NCBI GenBank assembly: GCA_014529385.2
Contig: CM043944.1
Coordinates: 91,939,914 to 92,003,913, forward strand
From: Adiantum capillus-veneris
Lineage: Eukaryota > Streptophyta > Polypodiopsida > Polypodiales > Pteridaceae
DNA: 64,000 nt
Direction of reading: 5' to 3'
Shown piece by piece: positions 56,697-64,000 of the stretch (its first letter is position 1; every line of letters starts with the position of its first letter). The position numbers and the translations under genes were made by a program. The notes under the pieces were generated by a model. The model saw nothing but the letters and a program-made list of their open reading frames with translations. It did not search any database and was not told where the DNA came from.

Positions 56697-59600
56697 CTAA
56701 ACAGTTGACCTCAACTGTAGAGCGTCAACATAACTGTGCAAGATGTCAGGGTAGTCCTTGAGATCGGACTCAGTCATCCACTTTGCATCTAAAGGAGTGT
56801 AATTCTTGAACTTGACTAAATACTTTCGATGTAGACTCCCCGACTTGAGTTGTCTCTCCGAGTGGTGTATTATCTGTTCAGGTTGAAGGATTTCCTCAGT
56901 CTCTTCGACTTCTAGAGGATCTTCTTGTACTGGCGCCACTGGAGGAGGTCCAACATATGGTCGGAGGAGACTGACATGAAAAGCATTGTGGATGCGCCAG
57001 TGAGAAGGCAAATCCAATCTGAAAGTCACATCATTGACTTTATCTGTAATTTTGAAAGGGCCGTAGAATCTATGGGAAAGTTTGACAACTTTCCCTTTGC
57101 CGATCCGCTTTTTCAATCTAGCTTTCTCAAACCGAAGCAGGACATATTGTCCTTTTTCAAGATTGAGATTCCTTCTGTGCTTGTCTGCTTTTCTCTTCTG
57201 TTGCTCTTGAGTACGAAGAATCGCTTGCTTTACTTGTTGATGGGCAATATCAATATTGCGCACAAATTCATCTGCGGCGAAGATGTTTTCTTTGGTCACC
57301 ATAATAGGAAGTAAGAGTGGCTTCCCGTAAATAATTTCGAAGGGGGCTTTACCAGTTGAGGAATGTATGGTATTATTATACGCAAACTCAACTATTGGTA
57401 AGTACTGTTCCCATTCGGATTGTCGTTCCGAAACATAGCACTTGAGGAGATCTAAAACAGTGGCATTAGCGATTTCGCTTTGACCATCTGTTTGAGGATG
57501 ATAAGCTGATGAAAAATCAAGCTTAGTTCCCAAGTTTTCAAACAATGCCTGCCAAAATAGACTAGTCCTGCGGGGATCTCTGTCGCTCACAATAGTCTTT
57601 GGCAATCCATGGTGTTTAAAAATTTGAGCTAGAAATATTCTAGCCATGTGATCAGCTTTGATCGTCTTCTTTACTGGAAGGAAATGGGCTTGCTTACTGA
57701 ATCTGTCTACTATAGTCCAGATTGCATCATTTCCGTTCTTGGATCGAGGAAGATCCGTAATGAAATCCATGGCAATACTTTCCCATGGCGTGTTAGGCAC
57801 AGGGAGCGGCTGAAGCTTGCCATAAACTTTATGTCTGTCATATTTCACTTTTTGGCATACTAAACACTCACGTATATGTTTTTCAATGTCCGCACGGAGT
57901 GTCGGCCAAAAGAAATACCTTTCGAGGGCACTAGTGGTGGAAGCAATTCCCCGATGCCCGGCATAAGGAGAATTATGTGCTTCATCCATCACCTTTTGTC
58001 GTAAGGGCTGATCTATGCATATTGCTTGTTGACGATAGAGTGTATTATCCCTGATAGAATAAGGTGGCTTTGAGTAACCAGCTTGAAGATCTGCCCAAAT
58101 TGTGGCGAAGTCTGGATCTTGAGGATACATCTCGCTGAGAGATTCTAGTTCCTCATGATAAATTGTTGTGAGTGCATTGATCTTTGGACGCCTGGAGAGA
58201 GCATCTGCAACTGCATTCTTTGTTCCAGAAGTGTGTAAAATCTGAAAATGAAACATTGAAAGAAAGTTGGCCCATCTCATCTGCTTTTCTGATAACTTTC
58301 TCTGTGTGAGAAAGTAGCGAAGACTTTGATGATCTGTCTTGATAATAAAATCAGCTCCTAATAGATAGTGTTTCCAAATGGAAAGAGCATGAATTACTGC
58401 CATTAGCTCTTTTTCGTATATGGAGGCATGCAACTCTGCATCTTTAAGGCGCCGACTTTCATAGGCTATCGCGTGACCCTCTTGGTTCAAAACTGCTCCT
58501 ACACAATCTCCAGATGCATCGCAGTATACCTCGAAAGGTTTGCAAAGATCAGGGACGGTAAGAACGGGTCCGTGACTGAGTAGATACTTAAGCTTTTCGA
58601 AAGCTTGTTTTTGTCCAGACCCCCAATGGAATGGAATCCGCTTCTTTGTCAGGTCATGGAGGGGACCTGCTATCGCGGCAAAAGCTCGAATGAAACGCCG
58701 ATAATAAGAACAGAGGCCAAGGAAACTTCGTACATCATGTACTGTAGTTGGCGTAGGCCATTCTACAACTGCTTGAATCTTATCAGGGTCCATTCTCACC
58801 TGGTTGTGAGATACTATATGGCCCAAATAGTGGATTTCTTTTAGAAAGAACTCACTCTTCTTAGCATTCACAAATAATTTGTGTTTGCGTAATTCTTCAA
58901 ACACTAAGGCGAGATGCTTATAGTGTTCGTCTTCCGTTTCTGAGAAGATTAAGACGTCATCAAAGAAAACGCCTGTAAAGCTTCTGTATGAGTGGAAGAT
59001 TCTATCCATCATTCTGTTGAATGTAGCTGGTGCATTAGTGAGCCCAAAAGGCATCACTAGAAATTCATACAACCCGAAGGTTGTTCTAAATGAAGTCTTA
59101 TGCACATCCTGAGGAGCTATGCGGATTTGATGATAACCGCTCTTCAAGTCTATATGACTAAAGACTCTGGCTCCTTGTAACTTATCAAGAATGTCGTCAA
59201 TCCGAGGGATTGGAAATCGATTCTTGATTGTGATCTTATTTAGAGATCTATAGTCTATGCACATGCGGAATGTGCCATCCTTTTTCTGTACTAGCAAGAC
59301 AGGTGAACAATATGGAGAAGTACTAGGCCTTATTAAGCCCTTCTCCAAAAGTTCGTTAACCTGCTTGAGAATTTCCTCTTGCTGCATTAGACTAACTCGA
59401 TAAGGGGGCTGATTTGGAGGAGAACTTCCTGGGATCAAATCAATGGTATGATCCTCAGGTCGCGAAGGTGGGAGTTCATTTGGAAGTTCATCTGCAAAAC
59501 AATCTTTATATCTTTCTATTAACTTAAGTCTTTTTTGCTCTAAAGAGGAAGAAAGTTGTGAAGCAGACACATCTCTCTCTCTTGCAAAAATCAAGTACGC

Positions 59601-61325
59601 TGAAACACACTTTTTCATTTCTTTCTTGATGGCAATGTGGTTGGCGATAGGAATACGCCAATCACCTGCATCTGCAAGTACAAGATGCTCCTTTCCTTTA
59701 TGAGCAAAAGATAAGGTTTTCTGAACATAGTCAGGAATGGGATGCATCTTGTAGTGCCAAGGCATTCCCAAGATAACATCGCATCCTTCAAGTGAAGCTA
59801 GTAAGAAAGACTCTTGATCCTTGTAGTCGTCGACCTTTAGATTCAACTTCCCTATGATTGGAGTAGAGTTTGAGTTCTGCCCTTTGAAAGCTGATTGTGC
59901 TTGAATAGAGACTCCAAAACGATTGGGCTGCAAGTTCAGGTCGTCAGCTAGCTGGGTAGAGATGAAGTTGTCTGTACTACCAGGGTCAAACAAAATAAGA
60001 GCCCGCTGGTTGTTGATACTACCCCATGCTTTGAGAAGAGCTCTTTCTTTTCCATCCTTGGTTGTATTTCCCTGTACATCTGGGACTGCATTGGAAGAGG
60101 GTGGTTGTGGAGGTTTGGTAGGACAATCACCCTTCATATGACCAACTTGTCCGTACTTGAAGCATCTTCCTTCACTAATGTATGTTTGCAACTCAGCAGG
60201 AGAGAGATATCTCCCTTTCTTGGGCTGATTTGGCTTTGCTTCTGCTTCGGAGGCGGTTCTTTTCTTCTTTTGAGAAGAAGTAAGAGAGGTAGGCTGCTCA
60301 TGGAGAGCCTTCTGCTTAGCATGGTAAGTGCTTTGCTCCATCTTCCTAGGAGTACCCTTGTCATGTATTCCATCAGCTATGCGGGCTGATTCCATAAGTA
60401 TCTGCAAGTTACCTCGAGGGTAAAGCTTCATAGCCTTTTGCAAGGCTTCATGCAAACCTGCTTCAAACTTGCGCATCTTCTCCGAATCGTCAATCTTCTT
60501 GAATGGAGTGACTTTCAAGAGAACGTCCCAAAACCTATCCACATAGCGTGGAACGGTTTCGTTCTCTGATTGTGAAAGTCGATCCCATTCTTTCTTTACC
60601 TCTTCCTCATAGTCTGGAGGAAGGAACTGTGCGTAGAACTCCTTCTTGAAAGCGGTCCAATCTTGGGGTTTGCGTTCTTCCAGGATAAGGGTTAACCACC
60701 AATTGCTTGCGGTGCCTTTCAGGTACAAACTAACATGGCGAAGCTTGGATCTTTCTTTAAAATTCCCTTTAGCAAATGCAACTTCAAATTGGCGGATGAA
60801 AGCCAAAGCTTTGTCATTATCACGCCGTCCATTGTAGGTGTCGAATTTCACATCTTTATCTCCCGACTTGAATGTTTTCTGCCTATGGTGCTTCTTCTTA
60901 TGGTGCTCCTTCTTTCGATGCTTAGACTCCTTGGGGACAGGAGTCCTTTCCCTTGAATGCACTTCTTGCTGCGACGGATCGTCGAGAAACATGTCTTCCG
61001 GAGAAACTATGTCTTCCAGATCCTTCATGAAAGAGAATTGAGGGGAATCAGGGGGATCCTGCTCTTGAACTTTTGGATTAAACCGCACATGACGTTCTGG
61101 AGATTTCTTCTTCCTCTCGTGCATGCGGGAAGTTCCAATCAAAGGATCTTTTCTTGGTTGTGGCGCCTTTGGGTTCTGCGGAATTTCTCCCGACCCCATC
61201 GGCATTTTCTCCTTCCCTTTTTCAAGAGTATGGAGAATCTTTTGGACTTCTGGATGGGAGAGAGCTTTCTGCAACTCTTCCACTTGCTGTTGAAGGAGAG
61301 ATAACTCTATCTCGCGTCCTCCCAT
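56697..61325 (-). CDS. Element D Ty3/gypsy gag-pol polyprotein, uninterrupted (1542 aa)
   Basis: A single frame encodes everything. The ATG at 61325 (MGGREIELSLLQQQVEELQ) is preferred; the open frame upstream runs through primer site and LTR. Residue positions: N-terminal coiled coil about 5-35; basic stretch 135-150; capsid domain 160-305; knuckle 388-401, CFKYGQVGHMKGDC, with Tyr at the second Cys; retropepsin loop FDPGSTDNF with Asp 447; reverse transcriptase about 635-810 with FFDD at 787-790; RNase H Asp 936, Glu 973, Asp 998; integrase zinc ligands His 1117, His 1124, Cys 1154, Cys 1157; core Asp 1187, Asp 1248, Glu 1284; YGPF near 1421; chromodomain about 1477-1535 (YLVKFKNYTPLDAKW). 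Except for the knuckle Tyr, the catalytic set is complete. Products would form a virus-like particle and integrate cDNA. Confidence 0.97.
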   Translation of the reverse strand: MGGREIELSLLQQQVEELQKALSHPEVQKILHTLEKGKEKMPMGSGEIPQNPKAPQPRKDPLIGTSRMHERKKKSPERHVRFNPKVQEQDPPDSPQFSFMKDLEDIVSPEDMFLDDPSQQEVHSRERTPVPKESKHRKKEHHKKKHHRQKTFKSGDKDVKFDTYNGRRDNDKALAFIRQFEVAFAKGNFKERSKLRHVSLYLKGTASNWWLTLILEERKPQDWTAFKKEFYAQFLPPDYEEEVKKEWDRLSQSENETVPRYVDRFWDVLLKVTPFKKIDDSEKMRKFEAGLHEALQKAMKLYPRGNLQILMESARIADGIHDKGTPRKMEQSTYHAKQKALHEQPTSLTSSQKKKRTASEAEAKPNQPKKGRYLSPAELQTYISEGRCFKYGQVGHMKGDCPTKPPQPPSSNAVPDVQGNTTKDGKERALLKAWGSINNQRALILFDPGSTDNFISTQLADDLNLQPNRFGVSIQAQSAFKGQNSNSTPIIGKLNLKVDDYKDQESFLLASLEGCDVILGMPWHYKMHPIPDYVQKTLSFAHKGKEHLVLADAGDWRIPIANHIAIKKEMKKCVSAYLIFARERDVSASQLSSSLEQKRLKLIERYKDCFADELPNELPPSRPEDHTIDLIPGSSPPNQPPYRVSLMQQEEILKQVNELLEKGLIRPSTSPYCSPVLLVQKKDGTFRMCIDYRSLNKITIKNRFPIPRIDDILDKLQGARVFSHIDLKSGYHQIRIAPQDVHKTSFRTTFGLYEFLVMPFGLTNAPATFNRMMDRIFHSYRSFTGVFFDDVLIFSETEDEHYKHLALVFEELRKHKLFVNAKKSEFFLKEIHYLGHIVSHNQVRMDPDKIQAVVEWPTPTTVHDVRSFLGLCSYYRRFIRAFAAIAGPLHDLTKKRIPFHWGSGQKQAFEKLKYLLSHGPVLTVPDLCKPFEVYCDASGDCVGAVLNQEGHAIAYESRRLKDAELHASIYEKELMAVIHALSIWKHYLLGADFIIKTDHQSLRYFLTQRKLSEKQMRWANFLSMFHFQILHTSGTKNAVADALSRRPKINALTTIYHEELESLSEMYPQDPDFATIWADLQAGYSKPPYSIRDNTLYRQQAICIDQPLRQKVMDEAHNSPYAGHRGIASTTSALERYFFWPTLRADIEKHIRECLVCQKVKYDRHKVYGKLQPLPVPNTPWESIAMDFITDLPRSKNGNDAIWTIVDRFSKQAHFLPVKKTIKADHMARIFLAQIFKHHGLPKTIVSDRDPRRTSLFWQALFENLGTKLDFSSAYHPQTDGQSEIANATVLDLLKCYVSERQSEWEQYLPIVEFAYNNTIHSSTGKAPFEIIYGKPLLLPIMVTKENIFAADEFVRNIDIAHQQVKQAILRTQEQQKRKADKHRRNLNLEKGQYVLLRFEKARLKKRIGKGKVVKLSHRFYGPFKITDKVNDVTFRLDLPSHWRIHNAFHVSLLRPYVGPPPVAPVQEDPLEVEETEEILQPEQIIHHSERQLKSGSLHRKYLVKFKNYTPLDAKWMTESDLKDYPDILHSYVDALQLRSTV

Positions 61326-61378
61326 TTCTGCAGTCTGCCAAGAGTCGTCAATCCCTTCAGGAAGAGAGAGAGGACCTT

Positions 61379-61391
61379 GCTCTGATACCAC
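61379..61391 (-). promoter_or_regulatory. Element D primer binding site
   Basis: Minus-strand GTGGTATCAGAGC next to the LTR edge; complementary to initiator Met-tRNA. Confidence 0.88.
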
Positions 61392-61873
61392 TGTCACAAA
61401 AAAAATACGGAAGCGTAAACTGACGTTTAATTGCACTTCAAATACTCAAGAGAATTAGAGAGAGCGAGAAAACTTGACACTTCATTGGGGACCAGAAGAT
61501 GGGCTCGTCCCCCCCCATAAAGAGAATATCTTTATTACTAAGGGAGAATCTTTACAAGCACAGGAACGGGGCATACGCCCGTCCTCTATTCTTTCTTCTG
61601 TTCTGTTCTGACTACTGACTGAGAAAGTGTTTCCACTTTCTTACTGCTTAGGGGATTTCCCCTCTTCTGTGAGACTGGTGGGAAGCTCTCGAAAAGAGAG
61701 TCTATCTTCCGAAACAGCTCATCGGAAGCTCTCACAGAGGAGAGTCCATCTTCCGTTATGTGTTGCCTTCATGTTCATTGATTCATGCATCGAACACAAA
61801 AGAGAAACAAGCAAAATGCACACGCACATGCTTGCTGAAATTTTCTGCACATAACCTGAAATTCTTTTGTTCA
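61392..61873 (-). repeat. Element D 5' LTR, inner 482 bp only
   Basis: Matches 55173-55655 up to CCTGAAATTCTT, then changes abruptly to element E sequence. About 1.03 kb of the outer LTR is missing. Confidence 0.9.
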
Positions 61874-61899
61874 GGTCAAAACATATTCGACGTTTATCC

Positions 61900-62260
61900 A
61901 TCGTTTAGTTCTCTCCCAACAGAATGAGTAAAGAAACTGAAGTCCATCAAGTACAATCTCTGAGCCCTTTATTTGTCAAAGTCGCTTTCTCGGCCCGGTA
62001 GTCAACCACGGCGTAGTTCTTGTGGTACCAAGTGATTCCGAGTAGAACGTCACTCGCTTGCCGTGAACACCCATGTCATTGCAAACGAAGTTTGCCAACG
62101 CTCGATGTAATGGCAACATCCCGTATCCGGGTGCCAGTCGAACTACCTCCGCCTGTGGCGTCAGTCTGTCAGGCGTAAATCCAAATCGAGCCGCCAATTT
62201 CAAGTGAAAAGAAGTTGGCCTTGGCTCCTTCAAAAGAGCTTCTTGATCCTTCACTTTGCC
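61900..62260 (-). pseudogene. Element E protease remnant
   Basis: Minus-strand traces KLAARFGFTPDRLTP and, in another frame, DVLLGITWYHKNYAVVDY, which is the second conserved block of gypsy retropepsins. The active-site Asp loop was not found; frame is lost near 62060. Confidence 0.6.
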
Positions 62261-62429
62261 CTAAAAGCGGCAAAGTTTGTACTTTCATTCATTTGATTCG
62301 GTGCAAGTCCCACGCCATGTGGTACGAGTTCTGCTTTTTATCTGCCTTTTCGTCCATGTTCCTCATTTGCTCTCGAACTCTCAGGCCTGTCGTCGTCCTT
62401 ATCATTCTGTTCTTTCAGTGCCTTTTGAG

Positions 62430-63894
62430 GGCACTGCGCGGAGATATGTCCATGTTCCCCGCATCCAAAGCACTTCCCCTCCCTGATGAAGCGAGCTCGC
62501 TCTTGAGGAGTAAGCTTGGGTCATGCATCCTTCTTCTCTGGGTTGCTCTTTCTCTTTCTACTTTCATTCCCAGAAGTCTGTTCGGCTCGTTGTGTCATGT
62601 CCTCATCGGTGGGGTAGGTTAGACTGCCAGAGTGAATGGCAAAGCCCCGCTTCGCATGACTCATCAACTCCTGAATAGAAGCTGACTTCTGTTCCACGCA
62701 GTGATCTCGGATCTCTGTAGGTAGACCCAAGGTGAACCGCTCAATCTGTTCTCTAAACGAGATCTTCTTGAATGAAGAGGTGGGTAGAAAAGTGCTCCAG
62801 AATCTCTCACAGTAAGCATTTATTGTATCTTTCTTGGTCATCCGAAGATGGTTCCAAGCAGCTCGTATATCGCGTTCATACTCTTGCGTCAACCAAGAAG
62901 AAATAAAAAGCTTCTTAAATTTCATCTTTAACTGGCGCAGTCTTGTTTAAAAGAAGCGTGGACCACCAAGTGCGAGCATTCCCCTTAAAAATAAGAGGCA
63001 ACTCTCCGAATCTTGGAGTGATCTGAGTAGCGTCCTCGCGCGAAAGCGATGTCAAACTGCTGTATAAAAGACAAAGCCTTCAAAGCATTTGAGTATCCTA
63101 AAAAAGTATCAAATTTGATCGAGTGTCCACCTTCCTTAAACTCTCGGACTTTCTTGGTTTCATCTTCCAGAAAGTCATACTGGTTGGCTTTATAAAAATT
63201 CTTCTTTTTTGCATAAAAGTTTCCGTCATTGGAGTCTGAATTGTCTGTAGACGAGTCCTCAGAAGAACTATCAGTCACTGGGCGAGATTTAGACTTCTTT
63301 GCCTTTTTCTTGCCCTTTCCGAAGCGTTGTTTCTTGCTTCGTTGCCTTTTCTATCTTCTTCGCTCGAATTTGAAGAGCTAGAAGAAATGTCAGAAGAAGA
63401 AGAAGAACTGGGTACTCCTTCAAAGTGAACACGCTTCTTCTGTTTCTTTGCTTTGTCAAATGTCGACTGACGACCCAAATAACCCGGGAAGTCAGTGCCT
63501 TTCTTTTGCTTTTTTCCGTGCTTTTTGGCTTTCTTTTGCGCGTCAAAAAGCTGAGCAATCCGTGCATCAACCACCTCTTCTAATTCCTACTCTGAATATT
63601 TCTTGTGAGCAGAAGGTTTCTTGAGAGCGGGTTTCGGGGGTGGTGTTGTGGTTTTCTACCACTGCTCGTGCACTTCCTGAAAAGAAGTCTCGCTCATATA
63701 TTTTGCAAATTTTGGTCCTTCACAAAATTGAGCATCATCTTTGTTGCATCGCTGATCAATTGACGACGTTCCATCTCTCGTCGCTCCGCCTAAGTAGGCC
63801 GAGGCGGGCCATACTCTCTATCGAAATCTTCGTTGCGATCCCTGCCCGCATCTCTGGATGCAGAGGGAGTAGACTGATCCTTGCGTGAAGCCAT
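62430..63894 (-). pseudogene. Element E gag with zinc knuckle, broken
   Basis: The start at 63894 (MASRKDQSTPSASRD) is followed by stops. Open stretches follow with a Lys/Ser-rich region (63275-63574), a capsid domain in two pieces (SIKFDTFLGYSNALKALSF at 63080-63140; WNHLRMTKKDTINAYCERFW near 62800-62860) and knuckle CFGCGEHGHISAQC (about 62433-62475) in a further frame. At least four lesions. Confidence 0.82.
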
Positions 63895-63951
63895 AGGTGC
63901 CGCGGAAAAAAAATTGGGGATCGGATTTCCCGTAGAAGAGAAATCGGCCGT

Positions 63952-64000
63952 GCTCTGATACCACTGTAACATACTTGGACACTCAAGTCAAGAATCAATC
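63952..64000 (-). promoter_or_regulatory. Element E primer site and start of 5' LTR
   Basis: GCTCTGATACCAC on the plus strand at 63952-63964 is the complement of the initiator-Met primer site. The LTR starts at 63965 and is cut by the window end. Confidence 0.8.

Larger units (their letters stand above)
55173..61873 (-). mobile_element. Gypsy element D with intact gag-pol; 5' LTR truncated
   Basis: 3' LTR 55173-56684; polypurine tract 56685-56696 (minus AACCAAGAGGGA) directly after the stop codon; one long gag-pol frame; primer site GTGGTATCAGAGC (minus, 61379-61391); and 482 bases of 5' LTR (61392-61873). The shared LTR parts differ at about 11 positions (about 98% identity), which suggests a young insertion. 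The 5' LTR is cut off at 61873 where unrelated element E sequence begins, so no target duplication can be seen. Confidence 0.93.
61874..64000 (-). mobile_element. Gypsy element E, 5' part (LTR, gag, protease trace), runs off the right edge
   Basis: The 5' LTR starts TGTAACATACTTGGACAC at 63965 and continues beyond the window; the primer site (minus TGGTATCAGAGC region) is 63952-63964. Gag and a protease remnant follow to the left and end abruptly at the truncated LTR of D. LTR edge similarity to 48538 suggests that the integrase tail at 51-54 kb may be the other half of this element or family. Confidence 0.75.

Overview
The window looks like nuclear DNA of a land plant with a large, transposon-packed genome. 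Supporting signs are: plant-type host exons (secreted aminoacylase-1, NC2-beta/DR1), a relic of an L-type lectin receptor kinase, chromodomain-bearing Ty3/gypsy elements, Tork-like Ty1/copia elements, initiator-Met-tRNA primer sites, a tRNA-derived SINE and many very long (CT/GA)n and (CA/TG)n microsatellites. A fern, lycophyte or gymnosperm would fit, but the sequence alone does not decide. No rRNA, true tRNA gene, CRISPR array or bacterial-type operon was seen.

Layout. 1-9 kb: first exon of an aminoacylase-1 gene on the minus strand (the rest lies left of the window), dense microsatellites, then two decayed plus-strand pseudogenes: an AAA+ ATPase core and an L-type lectin receptor kinase. 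9-14.6 kb: mostly featureless, with an internally deleted copia element (gag head joined to the RNase H tail) at 11.4-13.9 kb.

14.6-24.7 kb: a plus-strand gypsy element (A). Its 5' LTR is split by a complete minus-strand gypsy element (TE1) with only 123-bp LTRs and a 5-bp target duplication. 26.0-39.3 kb: a complete but decayed minus-strand gypsy element (B), same LTR family as A, with target duplication tttct. Nested in its gag is a copia element (C), target duplication cgttt, whose terminal segments are inverted relative to each other.

39.3-43 kb: mostly unrecognised DNA with a small NC2-beta exon at 42.2 kb. 43.4-48.5 kb: a gypsy relic, a non-autonomous gypsy derivative (F) whose zinc knuckle is joined directly to its chromodomain, a SINE with a perfect 17-bp target duplication inside F's LTR, a possible solo LTR, and the endonuclease part of a LINE. 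48.5-64 kb: minus-strand gypsy remains (a probable LTR, two tandem copies of an integrase-chromodomain tail, and a gag-protease segment with its 5' LTR at the right edge). These are interrupted by the start of a hAT-like transposon with a BED zinc finger, which is itself interrupted by gypsy element D. D carries an uninterrupted 1542-residue gag-pol frame and is the youngest-looking element here.

Host content is therefore thin: two credible exon fragments and two pseudogenes. The rest is layered transposon insertion and deletion. All identities rest on motif recognition by eye; no database search was possible.
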